NCBI RefSeq assembly: GCF_001500065.1
Contig: NZ_LQIN01000048.1
Span: 186,001-250,000 of the forward strand
Direction: 5' to 3'
DNA: 64,000 bases
Source of the DNA: Mycobacterium sp. IS-3022
GTDB taxonomy: Bacteria; Actinomycetota; Actinomycetes; Mycobacteriales; Mycobacteriaceae
Shown: positions 1-9,231 of the stretch, in pieces
Position numbering within the stretch: position 1 is the first letter of the stretch
Layout of the letters: the number at the start of each line of letters is the position of its first letter
The notes under the pieces: generated by a model
The model's input: the letters and a program-made list of their open reading frames with translations, nothing else
Databases searched by the model: none
Told to the model about the DNA's origin: nothing
Made by a program: the position numbers and the translations under genes

Positions 1-118
1 GCTGGCGGTGGTGGCGGTAGAACAGTTCCTCGAATGCGTACCGGTCACCGGCGACGTGCGCGGCCAGCAACTCCGCATCGCTGCGCTCCCGACCGGACTG
101 CCCCCCGAAGGTCCCCAC
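1..118 (-). CDS. sigM: ECF sigma factor SigM, N-terminal part (cut by window edge)
   Basis: Read on the minus strand from a GTG at 118, the first 39 codons give an N-terminus containing RSDAELLAAHVAGDRYAF and EELFYRHHRQ, the start of the sigma-70 region 2 helix of mycobacterial SigM as I remember it. The gene continues leftward out of the window. It lies 66 bp downstream of murJ/mviN in the same direction, as in M. tuberculosis (Rv3910-Rv3911). SigM is an extracytoplasmic-function sigma factor that directs RNA polymerase to a small regulon. Its stop and sigma region 4 cannot be seen. Confidence 0.8.
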   Translation of the reverse strand, partial: MGTFGGQSGRERSDAELLAAHVAGDRYAFEELFYRHHRQ

Positions 119-149
119 AGCCGAACACTAAACGGCTGCGCGGGCGCCT

Positions 150-169
150 CCCGACACATCTTTGTCGGG
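150..169 (-). terminator. Hairpin between murJ and sigM
   Basis: The words CCCGACA (150-156) and TGTCGGG (163-169) form a perfect 7-bp stem around a 6-nt loop in the 66-bp gap between the murJ stop and the sigM GTG. No T-run follows. It could be a weak terminator or attenuator separating sigM expression from the murJ operon, or a protein-binding dyad. Confidence 0.4.
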
Positions 170-184
170 CTGGGGATGAAGGGG

Positions 185-3100
185 TCAGGACGCCGACCGC
201 AGCGTGATCTCGGCGATGTCCGAGCGGCTCTGGCCGTTGACCTGCCCGAGGGTGGAGACCCAGACCAGGACGTTGGAGGTCGGGGAGGCGTTCTCCACCT
301 TGATGGTGTTGGACCCCGGCTTGAGCTGCGTGGCAGGTGTCAACACGGTGGTGTCGGACAGCGACGACGGCGAGGACGACTGCGCCGAGCGGATCTCCAC
401 CGCCGTGCCGGTGCTGTTGAGGTCGATGTCGACCTCGCCGATCGTGGTGGGCTGCGGCAGCTGCAGGAGCAGCCCGACGCCGTTCTTGAAGCTCGGGAAC
501 GGCACCGGGTCGGTATAGGTGTCGATCGGCCACACCGTCGAGGAGTCACCGTCGATCGCGTTGTCCGCCTCGGCGGGCGCATCGGCCTCACCCTCGGGTG
601 AGAAGACCGTCACCGCAGTGGGTTTCACGACATTCCCGGTGGCGCCGCCGGTGTCGCCCGATTCCGTGGTCGTCGGATCGTTGAGCCCGAGCCGGTCGCC
701 GCCGAGGCCGTCGCCGACGTCGCCGAAAATCTGGCTCAGCACGGTGGCCAACACCACCAACGCGACCACGACGATGGCCCCGCCCACACCGAGCCCGATC
801 ATCAGCGCCTTGCGGCGGCGCGCCCGGGTCTCCGGATCGTCGACGACCACTTCCCGGGTGCGTGACGCGGAATCTTCGGGGTCGTCGATGGGGGAGATCA
901 ACTCGGTCCGGTCGGCGATCGCGGTGGCCTGTTGGAGCAGGTTCAACAGCGTCGGCGCGCTGCGGATGCCGCCGCCCTCCTGAACGGCGCGCGCCGCCGC
1001 GGCGGAGATCTGGAACGGGATGTGCCGATCGACCGCGCGCGGCTCGATCGGTTGCCCGGCGGCGTCGAGTTCGGCGGGGGCCAAGCCGCTGCGGACCCCG
1101 TGCTCGGGCAGCGGCCAGCGGTTGATCAGCAGCGCGTACAGCGCCGCGCCGATGCCGCGGATGTCGTCCTCGGGGGTCGCGTCGGCCAGCGTCGCCGGGA
1201 AGGCCAGCGCCACGTCGCCCTCGATGCTGACCCGTACCCGGCCGGGGTGGTCGATCGACAGCGCGACCCCGGCGCGGTGCGCGGCCTCGGCCGCCGCGGC
1301 GAGCGACTGAATGGCCCTGGCCCCGCCGATCGGGGATGGCGAGGTGTCGGCCACCTCGGCCAACGAGCCGCCTCGAATCCACTCCGAGACCACGAGGCCC
1401 CCGGATCCGGTGTTGACCACGTCGAGCACCCGCGCGACACCGGGCATGTCGAGGCGGCTCAGCTTCAGCGTGCGCGCCAGGATGTCGCGCAGCGCCGCGT
1501 CGGACAGGGTGTTGTCCGGATCGACGAAGGTGAGTGCGACCTGACGGTCCAGCGCGGTGTCCAGCGCTTGCCAGAACTGCAGTGTGGGCGGTCCGCCATG
1601 GAACACCAGCAGCCGGTAGCGGCCGCCGCCGATCACCGCTCCGGGAATGAGGTGGACGTCCTCGTCGGAGGTGGCGGCCTCGATGGCCGGTTCGCGCGGC
1701 GGGTCGAACGCGAGCGGTTCGCGGGTGGGGTCGCCGCCGTAGTCGGAGGGCGGCCGGCCCGACACCGGTATCCGGGCGGTGCCGTTGTCGGCCGCGAACT
1801 CGGTGGTCGCCGAGTCGTTGGTGGGCTCGGGCACGTCGGGCTGGAGGTCGTCGGCGGCGACCTCGGACTGCCCGGTCGAGGACAGCGGGATCTTGGTGGT
1901 GGCGGTGCTGTCGGGAGTGGGCGCGGAGCCGCCTGCGGGTTCGTCGCTCACCGCTGGTCCTTTCCGCGTCCGGTCCCAGGCAACTGGGGGAGGTGGTCCG
2001 CGCCGGACGGTCGGTGGGCTGTGACGCCGCCCTGGCGGGGACGAATTCCTCTGTTCAGGGTACGTGAGGGGGGTCCGCCTGCGTGGCCGGTCGGCGGCGG
2101 CAGTACTCGTCAGGGGTGTCCTCGCCGGGCGGCCGAGGCGGCGACGGACCGCGGCCAGTGCCGCGTGGGCGTCGGGCACCCGCGCGGCCAGCAGCACCGC
2201 GACGATGACCGGCGCCATGATCAGGCCGATCACCGCCAGCCGCAGCAGCGACCCGGCGCCGCCCCAGTTGCGCGTCAGCGACTCGAGCCCGAGCAGTTGG
2301 TCGACGACGTGGGCCAGCAGGCCGGCGAGCAGCGAGGCGGCGATGGTGACCAGGATCGTGCGGACCACCTGCAGGCTGATCAGCCGTCCGCCGGGCGGGT
2401 CGAGATTGGTCCGCAGCAGGAAGTAGCCGACGGTGGCGCCGGCCAGGAAGCCCAGGCCGTTGGCGGTGCCCAGATAGCCGGCCACCAGATCGGGATCGTC
2501 GGTGACATGGGGAGCGATGAGCGAGGCGATGATCTTCACCGTCGTGATCACCACGATCAGCAAAATCGGCGTCCATGGCTGCTGGCGGGCGTAGAAGACC
2601 CGAAGCTGCAGCAGAACCAGGGCGTAGGGGATCAACGTGAAGGCCGACAGCGTGATCGCCATGCCGAGGTAGTTGGCGTCGACCTCGCCGAAGTTGCCGT
2701 AGGCGAAGAGCGCGCTGCCGATGGCCGGACCGCCGACGGTCATCAGCGCCACGATCGGGATGAGCGTCACCATGGTCAGCCGGGTGGCCAACGACAGGTC
2801 GGCGAGCACCGCGCGCTGATCGTCGGCGGCGGCATTACGGCTCAACCGCGGCATCACGACCGTCAGCACGGTCACGCCGATCATGCCGAACGGCAACTGC
2901 AGCACCAACCACGTGTAGTTGTAGATTGCGGGCCCGGAAGCCGCAGCGCCACTGGCGATTCGGTTGCCGACGATCAACCCGATCTGGCTGATCAACACGT
3001 ACAGCACCATCGCCCCGGCCATCGCGCCGAACTGCTTCATCCGTTCGTCGAGGCCCCACAGCGGTCGCAGGCTGATCCGTTCGCGGCGAATCGCCACCAA

Positions 3101-3838
3101 CAGCACCAGGACCTGTGTCACCGTCCCGAGCGTCATCCCGATGCCCAGCACAAGAAGCTTCGCGTTGCCCATCTGCACGGGGTCGACCGAGAGTTCGCCC
3201 GGCACAATGAGATACAGGCCGAGGGTGGCCAACGCGACGAGGTTGTTGCACACCGGCGCCCACGCGGGCGGCCCAAAGACGTTGCGGGTGTTGAGGATTG
3301 CCATGAACACCGACGACAGTCCGTAGAACAGCACCTGGGGCACCAGCAGGTAGGCGAACGCGGTGGTGAGATCGCGGTTGACCTCAGGATCGCCGCCGAG
3401 CATGAGCCCGACGAGCATCGGCGCCGACGCCACCGAGAGCGCGGTGGTGATCAGCAGTAGCGTTGTCGCCAATGTGACGAGGCGGCGCACGAACGCCGTG
3501 CCGTTGTCGGGATCGTCGCGCTCGGCACGCGCCAGCACCGGCACGAAGATCGCGGTGAACGTCGCCTCGAGAACCAGCGCGGCGATCAGGTTCGGCAGTT
3601 GGTAGGCGACCGAGAACGCGCTGGACAGCGCGGCGCCCAGGATGGTCGCGAGCAGCACGATGCGGGCGAATCCGGTGAGCCGGCTGACCAGCGTGGCGAC
3701 CGCCATACCCCACGACCTCGACACCACCGCTGCGTCGGAGAGTTCCGGGCGCCCGGCCCGTCTCCGCGGCGCCGGCCCGCGGCTGAGCCGCGGCGGCGGC
3801 GGGGGCGGTGGCCGGCGCGGCGGCAAGGCGGTGTTCAT
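185..3838 (-). CDS. murJ: MurJ/MviN lipid II flippase fused to pseudokinase and extracellular domain
   Basis: A 1217-residue protein matching Rv3910 in layout. Residues about 40-560 are the multi-spanning MurJ (MviN) domain that moves lipid II across the membrane for peptidoglycan synthesis. A Pro/Arg-rich linker (about 565-740) leads to a degenerate kinase-like domain (about 740-960). A single membrane helix (KALMIGLGVGGAIVVVALVV, about 1000-1025) and an extracytoplasmic jelly-roll-like domain follow. In M. tuberculosis the phosphorylated pseudokinase recruits FhaA; that is family knowledge. The ATG at 3838 overlaps the stop of the upstream gene by 4 nt (ATGA), indicating translational coupling. 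The N-terminus is a Pro/Arg-rich cytoplasmic tail, so a start slightly further in is possible. Confidence 0.93.
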   Translation of the reverse strand: MNTALPPRRPPPPPPPRLSRGPAPRRRAGRPELSDAAVVSRSWGMAVATLVSRLTGFARIVLLATILGAALSSAFSVAYQLPNLIAALVLEATFTAIFVPVLARAERDDPDNGTAFVRRLVTLATTLLLITTALSVASAPMLVGLMLGGDPEVNRDLTTAFAYLLVPQVLFYGLSSVFMAILNTRNVFGPPAWAPVCNNLVALATLGLYLIVPGELSVDPVQMGNAKLLVLGIGMTLGTVTQVLVLLVAIRRERISLRPLWGLDERMKQFGAMAGAMVLYVLISQIGLIVGNRIASGAAASGPAIYNYTWLVLQLPFGMIGVTVLTVVMPRLSRNAAADDQRAVLADLSLATRLTMVTLIPIVALMTVGGPAIGSALFAYGNFGEVDANYLGMAITLSAFTLIPYALVLLQLRVFYARQQPWTPILLIVVITTVKIIASLIAPHVTDDPDLVAGYLGTANGLGFLAGATVGYFLLRTNLDPPGGRLISLQVVRTILVTIAASLLAGLLAHVVDQLLGLESLTRNWGGAGSLLRLAVIGLIMAPVIVAVLLAARVPDAHAALAAVRRRLGRPARTPLTSTAAADRPRRRTPLTYPEQRNSSPPGRRHSPPTVRRGPPPPVAWDRTRKGPAVSDEPAGGSAPTPDSTATTKIPLSSTGQSEVAADDLQPDVPEPTNDSATTEFAADNGTARIPVSGRPPSDYGGDPTREPLAFDPPREPAIEAATSDEDVHLIPGAVIGGGRYRLLVFHGGPPTLQFWQALDTALDRQVALTFVDPDNTLSDAALRDILARTLKLSRLDMPGVARVLDVVNTGSGGLVVSEWIRGGSLAEVADTSPSPIGGARAIQSLAAAAEAAHRAGVALSIDHPGRVRVSIEGDVALAFPATLADATPEDDIRGIGAALYALLINRWPLPEHGVRSGLAPAELDAAGQPIEPRAVDRHIPFQISAAAARAVQEGGGIRSAPTLLNLLQQATAIADRTELISPIDDPEDSASRTREVVVDDPETRARRRKALMIGLGVGGAIVVVALVVLATVLSQIFGDVGDGLGGDRLGLNDPTTTESGDTGGATGNVVKPTAVTVFSPEGEADAPAEADNAIDGDSSTVWPIDTYTDPVPFPSFKNGVGLLLQLPQPTTIGEVDIDLNSTGTAVEIRSAQSSSPSSLSDTTVLTPATQLKPGSNTIKVENASPTSNVLVWVSTLGQVNGQSRSDIAEITLRSAS

Positions 3839-6261
3839 CCGGTCCCACCGGATGCGCCGGTGCCCTTGCGTCCGGACCGGCTCAGCGGCGCGTCGGGGGA
3901 ATCGTCGTCATAGTGCAGCGCGACATCGAGCGGATCGGGGCGGTGCGGATCGGCTTCGAGGTCGGCGCGGTCCGGCTGGCCGCGGAACCGGTGCCACAGC
4001 CGGCGGCCGGCGAGCAGCACCAGCACCGCGCCCGCCGATAGCGTGATGAAGAACAGCACCTTGCCGTACGCGTTGGAGTGCAACGACAACCGCACCGGCT
4101 CCCCGAGCGGGAGGCCGTCGACGGTGCGCAGAGCGACATCGACGGCGACCCGTTGAGTGAAGTGCACTTCGATGGGCACCCGCAACGGCAAAAAGCCCGG
4201 CGGCAATTCGATCTCGCCCATGTCGGTCACCGTCATCCCGGGTGGCGCGTCGACGTGGAGCCGGACCCGGATCGGCACCGGCAGGTCGTTGCGCAGCGCC
4301 AGCGGCAGCGGGCTGCGTTCGGTGGCCAGGGTGTACGAGCCGCCCGGGTTGACGATGGTGACCGCGTTGAAGATGTCGTCGACCGTGTGCCCGACCGTGG
4401 TGAGTCGTTGCTGCGCAAGGCCGTTGCGGGCGTCCGGCGGTACCGACTGGCTCAGCGCGCGCAGCATGTCCTCGCGCAGCGGCGCGGTGTACCCGTACCC
4501 GGTGAGGCCGGTCCGCACGTCGGTGGTCAGCGCCGCGGTCAGCCCCCACAGCCGTCCGATGACAGCCGAGATACCCGAGACCACCGCGTCGTCGAAGCGG
4601 GCGTCGGGATCGCCGATGTCGTCGCCGGGCAGCGGGGCCGCTTCCTGGGGTGGGACGGCACTGGCCGCGGCGATCACCGCGGGCAGCGGACGCGGGCGTG
4701 CCAACCCGGCGTTGATCGCGGTGGCCACCGCCGTGAACAGCGCTCGGGCGTCGTCGGGCTGCAGGCTCCACGCGAGCGGTGGCATCAGAATCTGCGTGCG
4801 CGGCGCGACGTCGGGGTTCAGCCCCCGCCACAGCACCGCGCCGAGCGCATCCTGACGTCGCGCCACCGCCGAGTCGTGCTGCAGCGGAATGTCGAGGGAC
4901 GGGTCCAGATACCCGGGGGCGACGGGGTCGGTGCCCGCGCCGGCGAGCGCGGCCCCCACCGCCGGATCGAACGGCGCGGCGACGAGTTGCGGCGTATAGC
5001 GCACCGGCGTGGTGTCCGCGGTGCCGGGATTCGCGGCGTCCGAGCCGTTGTCGCCGCCCGATCCGGCCGCGATGGCCACCGTCTGGCCGCCCCGCTCGGA
5101 CAACAGCCGCACGGCGGGGGTGGTCAGCGGTCCGTCGCCGAGAAGGCTGGCGCCGCGGACCGACGTGATGCCGAGAATCTGGTCGACGATGTCGCTCGCG
5201 GAGGTGGTGGCGATCCGGCTGAGCCCTGGATCTCCGACGCGGCGCAGGGCGTCGAGGTCGGCCTGTGCGTACGTGGTCGCGGTGACGCACATCCGCTTCG
5301 CCAACGCCTTGAGCCGGTTCAACCACGCCACCGCGGCGGCCTGGCCGGTGCCGGGACGGGTCGGCGTGCCGGGCCCCGCGTCAGGGCCGATGTTGACGAC
5401 GTAACCAGCCGTCATCGCGTTGACGGTGACGAGCAGATCCGGATCGACGGCCAGACACGTCGCCGCGTGCACCCGTCCCTCGGGGTCGACTTTGGGGCTG
5501 GTCGCGAACTCGGCCGCCGACAACAGTGTGTCGAGCCGCCCGCCCGCGGCCAGCGAGGTGGCGAGGTCGTCGTCGGTCAGGCGCACCGGGGTGGCGCCGC
5601 CGGGTGCGCCCGCCGCCAGGCGGGGACGGTCCGCGATCGGCCACAGCAAGGTCAGCTCGACGGGTTTGGACGTGTCGGGCGGTTCGACCGCGGCGACCGC
5701 GTCGGTCGCGGACTCGGTCGCCGGATCCGGTGGCACGCCGAGTACGGGCAGGAGGAAGCGGGCGTCGTCGAGGCGGGCGGGCTCGCCGTAGTCCGGGGTG
5801 CCGTTCACGTTGACCATGACCGGGTACACACCCGGCTGGTCGATGCTGAGCGACGGCTGGGCGGCCGAGCGCAGCGGATACGACAGGACGAACGGAACCT
5901 GTTGTCCGCGAGGCAGTTCCGGGGTCAGCGTGACGAAGTCCCCGATCGGTTCGAACTGGCCGACGTCGCCGGTGAGGTTGGTGCGCAGCCCGGTGGACGT
6001 CGTCACCGCGCCGGCGTCCTCCAGCCGCACCACGACGTCGCGCACCGGCCGGTCTCCGACGTTGAGTACCGCGCCGGTGACCGTGACGGTGGGCTCGCTG
6101 GTCGTGGTCACCACGTCGGGGGTGACGCGGTCGATGCGCACCTGCAGGAACGGCGTCGCATCGGGCTGGCTCGCGGCGGCGGGCGGTACGGCGATCGGGA
6201 GGGCGCTGAGCGCGAGCAGGATCAGCGCGGTCAGCAGGCGCAGCAGCGCGCCGGAGGTCAC
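3835..6261 (-). CDS. Rv3909-like large membrane-anchored secreted protein (DUF6049)
   Basis: An 808-residue protein with an N-terminal export signal (LLRLLTALILLALSALPIAV, about residues 7-26), a long extracytoplasmic region and one C-terminal membrane helix near residue 745 (VLFFITLSAGAVLVLLAG) followed by a short charged cytoplasmic tail. This matches the Rv3909 family, which always sits between mutT4 and murJ. The function is not established; constant pairing with the flippase gene suggests a role in cell-envelope assembly. The start is the GTG at 6261, overlapping the mutT4 stop by 4 nt (GTGA). The 3' end overlaps murJ by 4 nt, so the three genes form one coupled operon. Confidence 0.88.
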   Translation of the reverse strand: MTSGALLRLLTALILLALSALPIAVPPAAASQPDATPFLQVRIDRVTPDVVTTTSEPTVTVTGAVLNVGDRPVRDVVVRLEDAGAVTTSTGLRTNLTGDVGQFEPIGDFVTLTPELPRGQQVPFVLSYPLRSAAQPSLSIDQPGVYPVMVNVNGTPDYGEPARLDDARFLLPVLGVPPDPATESATDAVAAVEPPDTSKPVELTLLWPIADRPRLAAGAPGGATPVRLTDDDLATSLAAGGRLDTLLSAAEFATSPKVDPEGRVHAATCLAVDPDLLVTVNAMTAGYVVNIGPDAGPGTPTRPGTGQAAAVAWLNRLKALAKRMCVTATTYAQADLDALRRVGDPGLSRIATTSASDIVDQILGITSVRGASLLGDGPLTTPAVRLLSERGGQTVAIAAGSGGDNGSDAANPGTADTTPVRYTPQLVAAPFDPAVGAALAGAGTDPVAPGYLDPSLDIPLQHDSAVARRQDALGAVLWRGLNPDVAPRTQILMPPLAWSLQPDDARALFTAVATAINAGLARPRPLPAVIAAASAVPPQEAAPLPGDDIGDPDARFDDAVVSGISAVIGRLWGLTAALTTDVRTGLTGYGYTAPLREDMLRALSQSVPPDARNGLAQQRLTTVGHTVDDIFNAVTIVNPGGSYTLATERSPLPLALRNDLPVPIRVRLHVDAPPGMTVTDMGEIELPPGFLPLRVPIEVHFTQRVAVDVALRTVDGLPLGEPVRLSLHSNAYGKVLFFITLSAGAVLVLLAGRRLWHRFRGQPDRADLEADPHRPDPLDVALHYDDDSPDAPLSRSGRKGTGASGGTG

Positions 6262-7079
6262 GGGCCCTGTCCGCAGCCGTTCGTCCGCTCGGCGCCCAGG
6301 GACGGTTGCGCGGGTCCGTCGGGCCGACGGTTGCGGGTGTGCGAATGCGTCTGCGGCCGACGCCGCGGTGAGGACCGGGGAAGCGGCGGCAGGGCGGACG
6401 GGCCGTCGGCGTGCAGCTTGTCGATCAGCTCCCCGGCGACCTCGGCGAGCCGGCGTTCGTCGGCGTAGGCCAGCCGGGACGGCAGCTCCTTCAGCGGCAC
6501 CCAGGCCACCTCGCTGACCTCGACGTCCTCATCGGACAGTTCACCGCCGAGGAACCGCATCAAATAGTGGTGCACGGTCTTGTGCACGCGGCGGCCTTCG
6601 GTGACGAACCAGTAGTCGATGCTGCCCAGCGCGGCGAGCACCTTGCCCTGGACCCCGGTCTCCTCGGCGACCTCGCGGACGGCGGTCTGTTCGGCGGTCT
6701 CGCCCATCTCGATATGTCCCTTGGGCAGCGACCACAGCATCCTGCCGCGCCGGTCGATGCGCCCGATCAGCGCCGCGACCTGCCGTTCCTTGGGGCCGTC
6801 GAGGCCGTCGATGACCAGTCCGCCGGCCGATGTCTCGTGCACGGTCCGCAACCGGTCGGGCGGTCGGCGCGGCCGCCCCTTCTTCGAGTGCTTGCCCTTG
6901 GTGCCGGTGTCGCCGTTGAGGGCGGCGTTGTTGTGGTGGCCGCCGGGAACGGGTTGCGGGACGGGACGGTTGCGGGGCTGGTGGGACTGGTCGGACACTG
7001 CCTCCGGGGGGCCTGCCGCGCGCCGGCGGCGCCGCCGCCCCCGGCGCCGTCGTGGTTTGGCCTGTTCGCCGTCCGACAC
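6258..7079 (-). CDS. mutT4: Nudix hydrolase, MutT4-like
   Basis: A 273-residue protein with a very basic, Arg-rich N-terminus and a Nudix domain from about residue 95. The Nudix box GX5EX7REVxEETG is visible as GHIEMGETAEQTAVREVAEE. It corresponds to Rv3908, a nucleotide-pool or nucleotide-derivative hydrolase; the exact substrate is not shown by the sequence. I place the start at the GTG at 7079 (VSDGEQAK), which matches the family N-terminus and lies directly after a TACTAT -10 box, so the mRNA would be leaderless. An in-frame ATG 42 nt upstream is less likely. First gene of the mutT4-Rv3909-murJ operon, divergent from pcnA. Confidence 0.88.
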   Translation of the reverse strand: MSDGEQAKPRRRRGRRRRRRAAGPPEAVSDQSHQPRNRPVPQPVPGGHHNNAALNGDTGTKGKHSKKGRPRRPPDRLRTVHETSAGGLVIDGLDGPKERQVAALIGRIDRRGRMLWSLPKGHIEMGETAEQTAVREVAEETGVQGKVLAALGSIDYWFVTEGRRVHKTVHHYLMRFLGGELSDEDVEVSEVAWVPLKELPSRLAYADERRLAEVAGELIDKLHADGPSALPPLPRSSPRRRPQTHSHTRNRRPDGPAQPSLGAERTNGCGQGP

Positions 7080-7086
7080 CCAAGCG

Positions 7087-7092
7087 ATAGTA
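7087..7092 (-). promoter_or_regulatory. -10 box for a leaderless mutT4 operon transcript
   Basis: TACTAT on the minus strand ends 7 nt before the GTG at 7079. That places the transcription start at or within one base of the start codon, the arrangement of leaderless mRNAs common in mycobacteria. No good -35 is visible. The intergenic gap to pcnA is only 85 bp, so both divergent promoters must lie within it. Confidence 0.5.
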
Positions 7093-7164
7093 GCTGCCAC
7101 CCACATTCGCCCCCGTCGCACTCACCGGTCGTGACTGAGCCGTTGCCGATTAAGCTGTCCGAAC

Positions 7165-8601
7165 GTGCCCGAATCCGCGACCGACGCCGAACTGCTTGCC
7201 ACCGCGCAAGTCGAGCTGAACCGCCACGGCGCGGTGCTGCGCGAGCTCGGCCGGCTGTTCGCTGACGCCGGTCACGAGTTGTACCTCGTCGGCGGCAGTG
7301 TCCGCGACGCGCTGCTCGGCCGGCTGCTGACCGATCTCGATTTCACCACCGACGCCCGGCCCGACCAGATGCAGAGGTTCCTGCGGCCGTGGGCCGATTC
7401 GCTGTGGGACACCGGCATCGAGTTCGGCACGCTCGGGGTCGGCAAGGGCGACGAACGGCTCGAGATCACCACGTACCGCGCCGACAGTTACGACCAGGTG
7501 TCGCGCAATCCGCAGGTGCGGTTCGGCGACAACCTCAACGACGACCTGGTGCGGCGCGATTTCACCGTCAACGCGATGGCCGTGCGTGTCACCGCCGACG
7601 GGCCCGCCGAGTTCCACGACCCGCTGAACGGGTTGGCCGCGTTGCGGGCCAAGACGCTCGACACTCCCGCCGCGCCGGAGGTGTCGTTCGGCGACGATCC
7701 GCTGCGCATGCTGCGCGCCGCGCGGTTCGTCTCGCAGTTGGAGTTCACGGTGGCGCCGCGGGTGGTGTCGGCGTTGGTGGCGATGGCGCCGCAGTTGAGC
7801 CGCATCACCGCCGAACGGGTGGCCGCCGAACTGGACAAGCTGCTGCTGGGCGTCGACCCGGTCGCGGGTATCGACCTGATGGTGCAGACCGGGTTGGGTG
7901 ATGTGGTGCTGCCCGAGGTCGGAGCGATGCGGATGGCCATCGACGAGCACCATCAGCACAAGGATGTGTACTGGCATTCGCTGACCGTGCTGCGGCAGGC
8001 CATCGCGCTGGAGGACGAGGGGCCCGACCTCGTACTGCGCTGGGCGGCGCTGCTGCATGACATCGGCAAGCCCGCCACCCGCAAGCACGAACCCAACGGC
8101 GGGGTCAGCTTCCATCACCACGAGGTCGTCGGCGCGAAGATGACCCGCAAGCGGATGCGCGCGCTGAAGTACTCCAAGCAGATGGTCGACGACGTGTCGC
8201 AGCTGGTGTATCTGCACCTGCGATTCCACGGTTACGGCGGCGGGAAGTGGACGGACTCGGCGGTGCGCCGGTATGTGACCGATGCGGGTCCGCTGCTGCC
8301 GAAGCTGCACAAACTGGTGCGTGCCGACTGCACCACCCGCAACAAGCGTCGCGCGGCGCGCCTTCAGGCCAACTACGACGACCTCGAGCACCGGATCGCC
8401 GAGCTGGCCGCGAACGAGGATCTCGCGCGGGTGCGGCCCGATCTCAACGGCAACGAGATCATGGAGATTCTCGGTATCCCCGCGGGCCCGCAGGTGGGCC
8501 AGGCGTGGCAGTACCTGAAGGAGTTGCGGCTGGACCGCGGGCCGCTGTCGCGGGAGGAAGCCGTCGAGGAACTGCTCGCGTGGTGGAACGCCCGAGGCTG
8601 A
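7165..8601 (+). CDS. pcnA: CCA tRNA nucleotidyltransferase / PcnA-type polymerase
   Basis: A 478-residue protein starting at GTG 7165. The nucleotidyltransferase motif is clear: LVGGSVRDALLGR (about residues 35-47) and DLDFTT carrying the two metal-binding aspartates. A C-terminal HD domain is marked by HDIGKP (about 294-299). The family adds or repairs the 3' CCA end of tRNA; length and order match Rv3907c. It is divergent from mutT4 and followed by a hairpin and a DxDxDG-repeat gene. A long antisense reading frame across it is a high-GC artefact. Confidence 0.93.
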   Translation: MPESATDAELLATAQVELNRHGAVLRELGRLFADAGHELYLVGGSVRDALLGRLLTDLDFTTDARPDQMQRFLRPWADSLWDTGIEFGTLGVGKGDERLEITTYRADSYDQVSRNPQVRFGDNLNDDLVRRDFTVNAMAVRVTADGPAEFHDPLNGLAALRAKTLDTPAAPEVSFGDDPLRMLRAARFVSQLEFTVAPRVVSALVAMAPQLSRITAERVAAELDKLLLGVDPVAGIDLMVQTGLGDVVLPEVGAMRMAIDEHHQHKDVYWHSLTVLRQAIALEDEGPDLVLRWAALLHDIGKPATRKHEPNGGVSFHHHEVVGAKMTRKRMRALKYSKQMVDDVSQLVYLHLRFHGYGGGKWTDSAVRRYVTDAGPLLPKLHKLVRADCTTRNKRRAARLQANYDDLEHRIAELAANEDLARVRPDLNGNEIMEILGIPAGPQVGQAWQYLKELRLDRGPLSREEAVEELLAWWNARG

Positions 8602-8613
8602 CCCCGTATCTTT

Positions 8614-8652
8614 CGCGAGCGACCGTGTCTGCACACCGACACGCCGCTCGCG
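8614..8652 (+). terminator. Hairpin downstream of pcnA
   Basis: CGCGAGCG (8614-8621) and GTGTC (8625-8629) pair with GACAC (8638-8642) and CGCTCGCG (8645-8652), leaving an 8-nt loop and a small asymmetric bulge. It begins 13 nt after the pcnA stop and has no U-tract. This is a likely transcript end or RNA 3' stabiliser. Confidence 0.5.
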
Positions 8653-8729
8653 GGCGTACAACGGCGGTCGCTCACCGACGATCAGCGGCCGCGCGGAACC
8701 CTTGAGCGCGTCGTCGCGTCTGATCAGAC

Positions 8730-9227
8730 ATGGACTATTGCCTCGGCGATGGCGACGGGTCGGCGACGATCTGGTCCGCCGCGCCGGATGTGGATGTGGA
8801 CGGTGACGGCTCCCTCGACGCGGTCGGGCTCGACTTCGACGGCGACGGCCTACTCGACGACGCGATGGCCGATCTCGACGCGGACGGTACGGCCGAGCAC
8901 TTGGTGCGCGACTTCATCCCTGATGCCGGCGCGGCCGCATACTTCAGCGACGACGGCACCGGCACGTGGACGGTCAGCGTCGACCGGGCAGGACAATTGC
9001 GGTGGTTCGGGCTCGACGGCGTGGAGCAGTTCGGCGGGCCGCTGATCGACCTCGACGCCGATGGGCATGCTGACGAGCGTCTGCTCGATGTCGACGGCGA
9101 CGGACTGGCGGACCGGGCACTGGGCGGCGGGGCCGCCTATGTCGACGCCGATGCCGACGGCCGGTGGGACATCAAGCTCACCGACAGCGACGGCGACGGC
9201 CGCGCGGACTCCGCAAGCGATGTGTAG
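8730..9227 (+). CDS. Small acidic DxDxDG calcium-binding-type repeat protein (Rv3906c-like)
   Basis: A 165-residue, strongly acidic protein with about seven DxDxDG-like segments, for example DVDGDGLAD, DLDADGHAD and DSDGDGRAD, spread along its whole length. Such loops resemble calcium-binding EF-hand or thrombospondin-type-3 repeats. No signal peptide is evident. Position next to pcnA matches M. tuberculosis Rv3906c, sometimes labelled pullulanase-like without direct evidence. Calcium binding is inferred from the repeats; the biological role is unknown. The ATG at 8730 has no obvious Shine-Dalgarno sequence. Confidence 0.75.
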   Translation: MDYCLGDGDGSATIWSAAPDVDVDGDGSLDAVGLDFDGDGLLDDAMADLDADGTAEHLVRDFIPDAGAAAYFSDDGTGTWTVSVDRAGQLRWFGLDGVEQFGGPLIDLDADGHADERLLDVDGDGLADRALGGGAAYVDADADGRWDIKLTDSDGDGRADSASDV

Positions 9228-9231
9228 TCGG

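Noticed and set aside
932..3460. 842-residue plus-strand open frame opposite murJ
   Set aside because: Composition is Arg/Gly/Gln-rich with no motifs; it is the mirror of the well-supported MurJ gene in GC-rich DNA.
4078..6468. 796-residue plus-strand open frame opposite the Rv3909-like gene
   Set aside because: No recognisable domain and typical antisense composition; the opposite strand has the conserved operon.
7150..8661. 503-residue minus-strand open frame opposite pcnA
   Set aside because: Antisense artefact; pcnA motifs are unambiguous on the plus strand.
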